Of a stretch of DNA of 64,000 bases, positions 53,511 through 64,000 are shown piece by piece. The notes below the pieces were generated by a model. It saw only the letters and a list, made by a program, of their open reading frames with translations. It searched no databases and had not been told where the DNA came from. The DNA is taken from positions 758,308-822,307 of the forward strand of contig NQMI01000010.1 in the NCBI GenBank assembly GCA_002270565.1, read 5' to 3'. The stretch comes from Stenocarpella maydis. Taxonomy: Eukaryota > Ascomycota > Sordariomycetes > Diaporthales > Diaporthaceae. Within the stretch, counting starts at the first letter, position 1. Each line of letters opens with the position of its first letter. The position numbers and the translations under genes are program-made.

Positions 53511-54451
53511 ACCAAGCAGAGGTGGGAAACTTTTTTCATACAAGTGGTATAAGCCATTGCCCAATGGGAGCCTCGTGGATGAGCCTCGTGCTGATTAGAA
53601 GCAGAGCACAGGTCGAAGCGGGTGAGGCACCTAACATTCTCGAGGCGGATGCAAATGAGACTACCTAGGTACCAGTGGGAACGCTCGGCTGCCACCAAGA
53701 CGGGTTTTAAGAAGAATCCGGGAGACCCTTGGCTTCAGAGAACCAAAGACCTAGATGCCACCGTTCAACCTGAGGCTCGTCTACTTGTGGCAGTCTTCTA
53801 TGATTTGGGATTTCCCTGCTCAAGATGGGATGCATTGGCAGCAAGCTGATATGGTGGTGAGGGGCAAGATATTGCATCAGCTTTGGACCAATACTGAATG
53901 GTCACGCCCACTGAGTCTCTATATCACTTCGCATACCAAGCAAGCAACAGTGGACAAGTCAATGCATACCGTCGAAATGATTAATGCTGTGGCGTGTAAA
54001 TATTCCAAGTTCTCCGGGAAGAAACTAACCAGCAACTACTCTAATGCATATGAGCAGCCAAACAGCAACTAATCATCCAAATAGGCCCGCACAATTGAGT
54101 TTACCATGAGATCCATGTTTACCGCCATGTCACTAGTTAGTGTGAATTGATGTGGACATATGCTCATCATCAGCGCAACAACTGCGACGAGTTTCTAGCA
54201 GTGCGGGTCTGGGGTTGGAGATGGCCGCTAATAAATCCATAGACGCTATGTGATCGTTCTATCGAGACATCCATGTGTCCCTTTCACATGTATAGGTAAG
54301 TACGAATTTAAGAACAAAAGACCAGAACATGACTTCACCTCGGAGGAGCCCTCACCCTGCAATCAATGCCCGCCCACCCAGCTTTTCCCTGTTAGCCCAC
54401 CCAGTACGAGCAATAAGCGTGCAGCCTACTATACCTACCTAGGTAGGTAAC
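53511..54451. other. Intergenic region
   Basis: No gene is supported. A perfect 16-bp palindrome, ACCTACCTAGGTAGGT, lies at 54434-54449, just before the foldback element. Confidence 0.5.
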
Positions 54452-54675
54452 TTCTTATACCTCTAGAGCCTTCTAAATTACCCTACCATGTAGCCCCTGA
54501 AAACGCCCAGAGGAAGCCCCTCCAGACACCTAGGTACCCACTGGAAGGGCCTCCACGTACCTAGAGGAAGCCCCTCAGCAAAGACTCTCTAAGCGCAAGG
54601 AGAGGCTTTACTAAGGGGCTTCTCTGAGCGTGTTGAGGGGCTTTAGGGCGGGGTAATTTAGAGGGGGTATAAGAA
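54452..54675. mobile_element. Foldback (MITE-like) element
   Basis: The termini TTCTTATAC and GTATAAGAA are inverted repeats. The arms continue imperfectly: CTAAATTACCC with GGGGTAATTTAG, and AGCCCCT with AGGGGCT. The whole 224 bp can fold into a long broken hairpin, and the centre repeats GAGGAAGCCCCTC motifs. No coding capacity and no clear target duplication. It is probably a small non-autonomous element or inverted-repeat relic. Confidence 0.6.
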
Positions 54676-55102
54676 AACATAATAGGCTGTAAGCCTGATT
54701 TCTAGGTGGGCGTTCCTGAAAAGCTAGGTGGGCGGGCGTTAACTGCTCACCCCGGGGCTCACTCATACCTCGGATGGTTCTACATCACAACACCCACATA
54801 AATAAATACATCATTACCCAACACAACAGGCTTTTCAACTTGCGTAAGCGCATTACACTAGAAAGCACAATAATACTTATTATAGTATACAGGTTAAAAA
54901 ACAGACCTACAAACATCAGTGTTCAGACCATTATGCAATCCTCATCTAGTTAAATATTATATACTCAGTATATAATACAAGGAATAGTTTCTCCACATCG
55001 TCCCCCACTCCCGCTACAACCCTTCGGAGCTGATCTGAAACGTTTCAGGTAGAGCACAAATCGCCATAAAAGAAATGACAAAAAGTAACCATGCAAATTC
55101 TT
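54676..55102. other. Gene-free spacer
   Basis: Mixed sequence turns AT-rich after 54840. Nothing is recognised. Confidence 0.5.
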
Positions 55103-55195
55103 CTCTCTCGCCGGGAATTGAACCCGGGTCTCAAGCGTTGCTGCTTCCAGGATGGCGATGACAAGCTTGCATACTAACCACTATACTACGAAAGA
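55103..55195 (-). tRNA. tRNA-Asp(GTC) with 21-nt intron
   Basis: The minus strand folds fully. It has a TCTTTCG/CGAGAGA acceptor (one G-U pair), a GTAT...GTAT D-region with AGTGGTTA, a CAAGC/GCTTG anticodon stem with GTC, a 21-nt intron after position 37, a CCGGGTTCAATTCCCGG T-arm and discriminator G73, the Asp identity base. It looks functional. The surrounding DNA is AT-rich and gene-poor. Confidence 0.92.
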
Positions 55196-56261
55196 AGTGT
55201 ATCTCGATATGGCTCGAGGTAGCGACTGTGGTGGATCGTTGGAATGTGGCCCTCACAATGGTATTATATAGCTAAAATAGTACTACAGATGAATACATAC
55301 ATGTTTTACAAAAATTGCACATTGTAAATAATTAAATTTATATATTAAGTTATTTAATATATAATATTTTTAAGTCTGAAATCTATTTACGCAATAAAAT
55401 ATAATATAATAACTTACTTAATTAGTAATTATTATTTCCTAAGCGTTTAAATAAATATGAAGCTGAGATTTCTCCCTGGCGGAGCCCTTGTTATGCACTT
55501 CATCTCATAGATTGCCCAGAATGTTCACATGTCGCTTAGACCACTGCCAAGTTCATAGTCAAAGCATAAGCCATGGATGACGTAAGGCTGTGTTTCAATT
55601 AGGCGTAAGTTTACTTGACAACTAGCCTGGCTTTTGGTGCTTGCAGCTGCAATGCAAGGGTCTTAACGATGCAAAATGACCTTTGTCTCCCGGTATCATA
55701 ATAAGGAATGCGTGGAGGGCATGTATTTACTTGAGCGCAAGATAAAATCTACCCAGGGAGCTGATTAGATACGAGCTCGGAAAAGTTGGTCTTGCTGGAA
55801 GGGCTGCAGAGAGCAAGTCCAATGCATTCGCAACCACACCAGTGACGGGAGCAAATCGTCTGCTTTGCCCCAGTCAGCTCTCGAGGGACGCAGTGAATTG
55901 GCTGGATCGCGGCTTCCACAGCATCACGAAACCAATGGCTGAGTTTCGCGTGACCTCATGGCCGACAGACTACGTGCTGCCAAGTCGTCTATTCCTAGTC
56001 ATGGCTCCTTGGCAGATTGGCCTCCGAGACGCGGCACTGCCTCTCCGTATTCATGTGCCAGGCTGGAGCAGCGCGCACAAAATGCCTCCTCCGCGATATT
56101 CCTTTGCGCTTACGACCTAGCTCCATCCCTCGCCCTGACTGCGCCTTCGACCCGTCGGCCTAGCTTGGAGTTGTTGCATTGCAGTACCTCTGTCGGCCCA
56201 AGCCCACCGAACGTATCCTAATAAGCCGGCAGGAGGGGTCGGGGCCTAGGAACATCTCGCA
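55196..56261. other. Intergenic region
   Basis: AT-rich to about 55470, then normal. No gene is supported. The right part would hold the TRK promoter. Confidence 0.5.
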
Positions 56262-59200
56262 ATGGAGCTTCTTAAGGGCCAGTCGAGATGGCGGCTGGCT
56301 AGGAGAAGACCACGATGGCTGGAAACCTGGAGACCACGGCTGATACCGAGAGCGAATTTCATAACCTTACACTGTGAGTGTGCCACCCTGGTGCGCATCG
56401 GGCATCTCTTCTGACAACGACATGCCCGCGTCGGCAGACTTGTATATAATTCTTGCAGGTCTCTCTGGCCTGCTCATATTACTGCCATACGGCAACATCT
56501 CGGCCATCGATGCATACTTTTTTGGCGTGAGTGCCTCGACGGAATCGGGTCTGAACACGTACGGATGCCCTCCCCACACCCTTGCCTGATAAAGGTTAAT
56601 GGATGTCAAATCTGCAAAGTGTTGACCTGAAGGAATTGGCCACATACCAACAAGTCTATACCTACCTGATTGCAATGGTCACAAACCTTACTTTCATCAA
56701 CATCGCAGTAGTGGTCGTCAGGCTTCACTGGTTCAGGAAAAAGCTCAAGGTCCTTGGTACGGAACGGCCTGCTTGAGATGCTTTAGTAGATATCGCCAAC
56801 ACTTGATACTGATTGGCGATCCAGCACCGACCCTCCTCAAACCAGAGGGTCACGAGGCTGACGAAACAAGCCTACACCGTGCAGGCTCAGAGTCCGACTT
56901 GGACTTGCGGCCGACGGCCACTGAGCCTGCTAGGAAATCGCCACCGTCCATCACAGGAGCAGACGAATCATTGCATTTAGTCAAGACGGACAGCCCCAGA
57001 CGAATCAAATTCGCCCCTGATGTCCACCGGCCGCCTGGTTCAAAGCCTCTCTATATTCCGGGCCCAAGGGATCGCGACAATGGTATGCGTAGTTGAGATC
57101 CAGCACGCTATTCAAGGCTTCCCTTCCTCCGATACCTCACGTCATAACATACTCATAATCCTTTGACAGGCCATCCTATTGTCGAGCGAGATGTCGGCGA
57201 CGAAGAAGATGGTAAGTGATATAATTACGGCCCCAGGTAGTTTCCACGAGGCTCAGTGATCAGGATCTCCGTATTTGACATAGGCCTGCCTCTAGACATC
57301 GAAGACGCCGTTGTTGTGGACCCGACAACTATCGAACCCGAGACAGGTATTATTAGGCGACGTACCTGGGGAGGAGATGGCCCAGGAAACCTAACTCTGT
57401 CCAAGGCCATCTCTATCGAAAGGGTTGCAACGACGGTTGGCACAGTCTTTGTGCTAGGCAAGACCCGTGCGGGAGTTACGCGCCAGACAAGCGCACCTGC
57501 ACCGCCTCAACCCACCATGAGGCTGCCAATGTTGTCGAAACAAGTCACGATTGGACGTAATTCCCAGTTCTTGAATCTGACCTCGTCCGACAGGGAGAGA
57601 CTCGGCGGGATTGAATACCGAGCCTTGAAGGTGTTGTTGAAGATTGTTGTCTGTAAGTTGCTTTGCCAATCTGACCCTGCATGCCTAGGTAATGGTGGTG
57701 CTTTCGCCATGCTGATCTCAGATGAGCGTACGCTGTCTTCCTCAATGTTCTCGGGGCAATTAGCCTTGTTCCATGGATACACCGCGCTCCTCAAAAGTAT
57801 AAAGACTGGCTCGACGTTAACGGTATTGATCACTCGTGGTGGTGAGGACCCAAATTTACTGTCCCAGTTGTTACCTTTACCCTCACCCGTGCTGACTTTC
57901 CAAGGGGTATCTACTCTGCCCAGACAATGTCCAATAACCTTGGGTTTACTCTTACCCCGGATTCGATGATCACCTTCCGCGACGCTACATGGCCTAGTAA
58001 GCACAGTTCTGCTCTTGTGGTTCTCCGTCTGCGGTGTTTGCAGTGTTCCGGAATGCAACACCTTGGGCTCCGCACTAGTTTGTTGACATATATCAGTGCT
58101 GATCATGACGTTTTTGGCCTTTGCCGGAAATACGTGTTATCCAATTTTCCTTCGACTTGTTGTCTGGACAATGTTCAAGCTCGTCCCAGCCCGGTCGTCT
58201 TTGAAGGAGACACTCAGGTTCTTGCTCGACCATCCGCGGAGGTGCTATACACTTCTCTTCCCAAGTCGAACGACATGGATTCTGTTTGGCATTGTCGTCA
58301 CCCTAAATGTCGCAGATGTCGTACTCATCATCGCTCTGGATCTGAACAATCCCGCAGTAGATGATCTGTCGCTTGGGCCCAGGATCTTGTCATCCCTTTT
58401 CCAGGCAGCTTCGGCGCGCCACACAGGCACGGCGACTTATGTTCTTTCTGCGGTTAATCCAGCTGTACAGTTTAGCCTGTTGGTGATGATGTATATTTCT
58501 GTGTTGCCCATTGCAATCTCCATCCGCGCCTCGAATACTTATGAGGAGAAAAGTCTGGGAATTTACCTGCCCGACGAGGAAGAACCCGACGAAAACCAGG
58601 GGGCAACATCGTACATCTTGGCACATGTTCGGAACCAACTGAGCTTCGACCTGTGGTATATATTCTTGGGCGTGTTCTGCATCTGTATTGCCGAGGCGGA
58701 CAAGATTATGGAGCCGAACCAGACGGTAGTGACCCCCAAAAGTTCCCTGGCCATGACCGTATTGACCCTATCACTAATCTTCCACTACGAACACAGGCTT
58801 TTCAAGTATTTCCAGTCTTGTTCGAAGCCATGTCTGCATAGTAAGTTTGTGTACTCAACTCCAGCCAAACGATGATAGATGGTGCTGATGAAACTCCAGC
58901 GGCTGTGTTGGTCTTTCCCTTGGCCATCCCTCGGTAATGACCTCGCTTTGTGTAAGCAGATTCCAGAATCAACCCCTCTTCCCCGGGCCCCCAGAACGAA
59001 TGTCACTTATCAATGTGGTCTGTGACTGCACGGCCTTTTGGCTTGCATGCCTCTTGGTGATCGATAGGCGTACTAAGTCCTGATCATTCCCACTGCCATA
59101 TGTGGCTTCTCGCTCGCTGCTTTGTGGCTGACTCTCGTGATTCAGGGACAATTTACCACCTTTTCCAAAGTCATTCTTTGTCTCATGATGATTCGCGGGC

Positions 59201-59388
59201 GGCACCGAGGGTTACCATATTCTCTCGACCGCGCAATAATGCTGCCTAGCGAGCAGTTAAACGGGCGTGGTGGCCTTTCCAAGACAGCCTCTCGCCAGGC
59301 TGGAGCCAAGCCTAGTGCTCTTGGGTTGCGAAGTACTAAGGGGGTAAATTCAAAGACAATACCCATGAAAACGCACCACACGCAATGA
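56262..59388 (+). pseudogene. TRK1: TRK-type potassium transporter with frameshifts
   Basis: The start is ATG at 56262. Exon 1 ends NFITLH before a GTGAGT donor at 56374. Exon 2 (56438-56558) has LLPYGNISAIDAYFFG and STESGLNT, a TRK pore-loop block. Later pieces include DLKELATYQQVYTYLIAM, RRIKFAPDVHRPPGSK, GRNSQFLNLTSSDRERLGG, NNLGFTLTPDSM, TFLAFAGNTCYPIFLRLVVW, LLDHPRRCYTLLFPSR, FQAASARHTGTAT, NQLSFDLWYIFLG and MMIRGRHRGLPYSLDRAI near the end; stop at 59386-59388. These are conserved across fungal TRK proteins. The frame must shift near 56612, near 56760 and around 58745-58775, while splice sites remain good. Recent loss or sequencing error are both possible. Confidence 0.78.
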
Positions 59389-62300
59389 TCAGCAGGTTGG
59401 CTAGTGGTTATCAGGATGGCTATTTCACTGCGGGTTGATAACGTGTATGTGGTATATATATATATTTACAACGAAGGCGAGGCACCCTGTGTATGCACCC
59501 GCTTTTGCGGTCTCTGCTCGGCTGTGCCGGCAGGTGAATTTGCCTCGCCGTCGACGCAATCGATCATGGCGTTCATGCCCACTTAGAGAATTGCATAGCC
59601 CTTCCCCAAGTTCCTGACGAATGCAGAATCCTTGAACGGAAGCTTGCCCTGCCGGAGGGGGTAGTCTGCAGCGCATCCCTGGCTGCGTCGTCAGGCTTCC
59701 CCACGCGTTCAGTGGCTTTGCCCCACTGATGCCGGTGGCCTGGGGCATCTGGTGGTTTTGTGGCCAGGTTGAGGCGCACTCGGCCAGTGGCGAGTCTCCG
59801 GGGCGACCGGGCGACCTGGTTGACGATAGCCCGCCGTGCGCCGAGATGCAAATAGCTTCGAGGGTAGCGTCGGCCGTCTCCCCAGAAAGCCAGGTACTAA
59901 TAGCCTCTTCCTAATCGTAGCGGTGGCTGAACCCACTGGCTGGTGAGACTTTGGGCATAAATATTTTCATAATTAATCTAAGTTTAGCTCAGAGAGTGGA
60001 GTGGTGTCGACCTGGCTTAGGGTCTTACCAAGAGTAAGTACATGATAGCAAAGTACTCCCTGAGAGTAGCAGCACGGGCATACGCCTGCCCTGCTGATGA
60101 GGAGCAGTGTCGACTTGCAGACCCGCCAGGCTTGGGTCTGCCGCCGGAGGGGCCTGCTGGTGTATCGGGCATGTTGGGATATGTCTCTACAGATGGTGAA
60201 TGAGGGGGGGAGGCTCTGGTTTGGTGCCCGGCAGTTTACGTGTAGTTAAAGGACCTGTTGCGGCGTGCTTGCGACAAGTCCCCCCACCGCTCACATAGTA
60301 GGTTCGCCGAGAATGGTGAAATTTGTGTTCATCGTCGGATCTGAAAAGAAAGCGGGCTGTGTGGAGGATCATGCTCCAGGTTCCTGACTCACAGTGGCCT
60401 CTGCCATCAGCCACGCGAAGGGCAGTGGCCTAAATAACCAAGATTTTGACGACGCTCGCGGATGCGCCTCCTGGATTCCTGGCCGGTATCGAAGCGGGGT
60501 TATATTCAGGGGAAGATGTCGACATGTCCGACCAGACCCCATCTGTGTACTTAGGATCCGGGTGTCACGATGCATAATTTCGATACTTGCGTGGCCTGTA
60601 ACTAGGTGCCTGGATCAAGACAGAATTAGGGGTAATAGGCTAACCGGGCATGCCACCAACGCAGTTGAGAAGGAAGATCTGGAAAAGGTGCCCGCTCAGT
60701 GCCAAGTCCCGAAGCCAGCATGCCCAGATCTAGATATCCGAGCCCCAGTTCATGCGCGATTGAGGTCTCAGAGACGCGCGGCGTATGGTGGAGCCCGCAT
60801 CAGATGGCCCTTTTCCGGGCAGCTGTGTGTACAGGAGAAGCTAGCACCATGGAGAGCTTGCATCTGAAAGAAACCGCCCCACAGTCAGCAGCGCCAAGAT
60901 ACGGCCGTGACAACTGCTGAGAAAGACCTACCAGCCTTGGGGCCGGCTTGCTTGAGGGGGCCCTGGCAGCGGCGGAAGTGGCGTCCAGGCAGCCTCCGGG
61001 TGTGCCAGAATCGGCCGCCATCTCACGGGCACAGAAGCCAGTGGGTTGATACGGGGCCGTGGAGGCGGCGACCGCGGTACGGGCTGGACCGTGTCGGAGG
61101 CTGGGCGGCCTGCCCGTCTGCTCCATTCGAACATGAGTCTGGATGCGAATTATGAGCCATGCGTGTGGATAGCGGGGAGGGAAGATGCATAGGTGCATGC
61201 CCGGGCGGACGATGCAGTATGTTGCCATGACAGCAGAACTCCACCTGGCCATCATGATCCGGGAGCTGTGGGCCCATTGGCCGCGTGGGTCGCGAGCAGG
61301 GCACGGGGCCAATGTATCATCAGTGTCGCCTAGCTGATAGACGAGAGAAAGGTGGACAAACAGCCTCGTGTGTGCTAATCCCGCCGATAGGGAGGGCCTG
61401 TTGGCGTGGAGGTGAAGGTTTCTAGGCGGCGGCGGGCGTTGGGATCAAATAAGCTCGTGGGGCGTGCCCGACGTGCCATGTCGATGGCCGGCTGGCGGCG
61501 CAGTTTCACGCGCTCCAGACGGCCAATGCCCGAGGCCAGTCCGGCAGTCCACCGAGGCGAAGGCGAAAAGGCCGGTGGTCCGTCGAGACGGGATGAGGAC
61601 TTTAAGTGTGGGAGCGGGGGGACCCGCTGTGCAGCAGGCGATCGGATCGGCGCTGTCAAGTCTCCAAAGCCGCAAGATCTCTGGGCAAAGGAGGACACGG
61701 ACACGTACGTAGTATGCAAAGTAGATGGGTGGTGTACATAGTAGGTGGTGTAGGTGGTGTAGGTGGAGGAGAGAAGGCAGGGTGACCAATGGAGGAGAGG
61801 CGATCCGCGGTGGTGTGACTGGGCTCGGGGCGAGTCGAGAAACGTCAAGTCACCTTTCCACCTCACACCACCACCACCACCGCCGTCCCAGGGCAGGTAC
61901 CCTTCCACGTTGGATGCCCGGGTAGATACCTAGTACGGGAGTATTGGAGCACCTTTCTTTGTACTTTGTACTGTTGGTACCTGGGGCTAGGACCCCACAT
62001 CGGCCACAGGCGGGGCCGGGTGGGCCAATCAGGGGTCATCTGCCGTGCCTCGCATGTGCCTCGGACCCCTGCGTCGAGCCTCAAACCTCCCGCAACTGGG
62101 AACCTTGCGAACCAGCGTCTGGTCTCAAGTCTCCGACCTCCTCGACGCCCAGACTGTTCCAGGTCCTGGTGATCCGACAAGTTGTGACAATGCCACGCGC
62201 CCTGCTTTACATTATGTATCGCCATCTGCGCTGCCCGGCCTTCTAGTGGTGGTGATTGATGGTGAGTAAGCAGAGGCCATGTCCTCAGGTCGTCGTCCTT

Positions 62301-63234
62301 CTCCCTCCAGCGCCATGTGTGTGTTTGCAATATGGATACCACGGTCATGTAGACAGGGTGGACTCCACACAAACACAACATAGACTTACGTTCCGCGGAG
62401 CAGCCTCCCCTGTGCCCACACGCGTGGTCGAATTACGAGTATCACATCGGGGCGGCCCTGATGAAATATCTTGCCATCCTCAAACCTGCCATGGCCCACT
62501 TGCCCCCCTTACCACCTGGGCAGTACTCCCGTATTACTATCACGGCGCCTAGGCGCCTCACCCCACCCCCTGTCTCCCCTCCCCCTTCTGACACACAGAC
62601 TCGAAATGTTAATCGGACGACGCCACTCGTCAGGTCCCGTCGTTCCCTCTCCCTCCCTCCCAGAGACATCTCGCCTGTCGCATAACGCTGCTGCGCCGCG
62701 CCGCGCCTACGTCTTCACTCTTCTGTCGGCTTGTCGCACGTGTTTTAGGATCCCGTGCAAGTCTTCCCTTCCGGACTCGTCCCATCTTCCTTCCCTAAAC
62801 AACATTCTCCTCCCTGTCCCCACCCTGTTGTGTGTGGTTCGACCCTGTTTCTGAGGCCTTGGCCACCTAAAACCTGTCCTTCCCGTCATCGCCCGGCTTG
62901 TTTGCTTTTCGTTTCGCCCAGCCAGTCATCTACTACCTACCACCTTCTCCCGCACTACTTCAGCGCCGAGTAGAGACAGCCACAGACAGTCTTCCCGCCA
63001 GCTGGACTTGGGAGGAGTCGGTCAATAATACGGCAGGTCCATACATATCGCCACCCTCTCTTGTACAACCTACACTCTTGAGCAACGCTCAGCCGCCGGC
63101 CGGATCAACCAACCAACCAACCATACACGCGGACGTGCCGAATTCTGTCGGCCTAGTTTTGTGGTCGAGGACGCAGAGGATACCGTGGAAGAGCCTGGGA
63201 TTCTTCGGGCCAGACAGGAGGCATCAGAATCAGG
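59389..63234. other. Long intergenic region
   Basis: About 3.8 kb without a gene I can support. Overlapping GC-rich frames (for example 60394-60867, 61375-61908) lack domain-like text. The last 500 bp are pyrimidine-rich and look like the 5' UTR and promoter of the next gene. A (TA)n-like run lies at 59454-59465. Confidence 0.45.
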
Positions 63235-64000
63235 ATGCTGTGGCAAACAGGATTGACGGCTTTGCTCGCCGTCGGCGCGCAGGCTGGCGGTGTCGCCGAC
63301 TTGGTGGCAGAGGGGGCCCTCACCGGGCGATCTCCCAAGTCGATCGAGCAGAGGATGGACGAACAGCTCGGCGACCACGTCATCGTCAGCAGGCAGGCAT
63401 CATCCACCGTGTCGCTGCAGCAGAACGGCACCGTCAACATGGCAGAGTGGGAAGCCGAGGTCAACACCGCCTGCCAGGAGGCACTCTCCAAGCTGCCCCA
63501 GTCGACCAATCCTTCAGGGAACTGCATGTGTTACAACCTACCCGTCCTCAACACAAAGACGGGCGCTTTTGAGGCGGACCTGAGGCTGTACCAGCTCAGC
63601 ACCCCGAGGGAGGAGTTCGCCGGCATCCCCCCCGACCAGGTCCAAGTCAGCTTGTCGTATAACGGCGCCAGCGTCAGCCCGGTGACGGCCTCCACCGCAG
63701 CGCAGAAGGTCTCTGGACCTCAGACGAGGCAGGCCAGCTCCGGCCTGCAGCTGCTCCAGACCTACCTTTTCGTAGGCCAGGTCGACCAGGACAAGATGAA
63801 GCTGGACATGGACATGTAAGCCGCCCTTGAACCCCTCACTGGTCCCGCGAGAACACCACACAGGACCGGATCTGGACGGCACGAGCGTGGTCGTTGATCT
63901 TGTCGACACTGGTGTTACAATGTGGTCCGAGTCATCTCTTGTACACGGTGGCTAACTACCCTCGCAGGCCTGCCCTAGAAGCGCTCGTCATGCCGACCGT
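63235..64000 (+). CDS. Secreted hypothetical protein, partial (runs off the window)
   Basis: ATG at 63235 opens a signal peptide (MLWQTGLTALLAVGAQAGG) followed by VADLVAEGALTG. Exon 1 ends at 63815, and the intron 63816-63967 (GTAAGC...CGCAG) joins in frame to a second exon (PALEALVMPT) that continues past the window edge. Visible features are a Cys-rich patch (CQEAL...GNCMCYNLPVLNTKTGAF), EADLRLYQLSTP, and QVQVSLSYNGASVSP. The overall style is that of conserved secreted fungal proteins of unknown function. Intact as far as seen. Confidence 0.75.

Noticed and set aside
61375..61908. 177-residue minus frame
   Set aside because: It is a low-complexity, Ser/Pro/Tyr-rich translation of repeated GGTGTAGGT sequence, without coding features.

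Overview
The window is nuclear DNA of a filamentous ascomycete (Pezizomycotina; Sordariomycetes is my best guess from gene families, not proven). Genes carry short introns with GTRNGT donors, CTRAC-like branch points and AG acceptors, and three tRNA genes have introns just 3' of the anticodon. Long AT-rich, TpA-rich blocks are full of transposon coding sequence in which Gln and Trp codons have become TAG/TAA. That is the footprint of repeat-induced point mutation (RIP).

Layout. 0-13.3 kb is a transposon graveyard: solo LTRs of one family (family 1), two intron-containing tRNA-Phe genes, a complete but dead Fot1/Pot2-like DNA transposon inserted in an LRR-type pseudogene, a second pogo-class transposase fragment, a 3.3-kb RIPped Helitron Rep/helicase, two matched 126-bp elements with inverted ends, a minisatellite and a GC-rich near-palindrome. 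13.3-17.8 kb is GC-rich with two hypothetical genes. 18.07-22.03 kb holds a divergent pair: a class V (subgroup C-like) GH18 chitinase with CBM18 motifs and a secreted LysM protein. Both are cut off at their distal ends. 22.0-37.27 kb is a nest of RIPped Ty3/gypsy chromovirus copies (gag, protease, RT, RNase H, integrase, chromodomain; family 2 LTRs), broken by non-RIPped solo LTRs and four single-N joins.

37.8-64 kb is mostly normal gene space: a secreted GNAT-like protein, a membrane-anchored kelch protein, a two-exon hypothetical protein, a DEF1-like CUE-domain protein, a decayed GH128-like glucanase, a foldback element, tRNA-Asp, a frameshifted TRK potassium transporter and the start of a secreted protein running off the right edge.

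Theme. Several genes for cell-wall work or the surface (chitinase, LysM, GH128, TRK, the LRR gene) are damaged by truncation, frameshift or insertion, while housekeeping-type genes look intact. Family 1 LTRs and one family 2 solo LTR are almost free of RIP although they sit in heavily RIPped hosts, so they arrived after the main RIP episodes. No wholly new system could be demonstrated. The best leads are the clipped LysM/chitinase pair, the twin 126-bp elements, the RIP-chronology contrast and the antisense reading frame in the gypsy 3' region. Splice sites and domain calls were made by eye.
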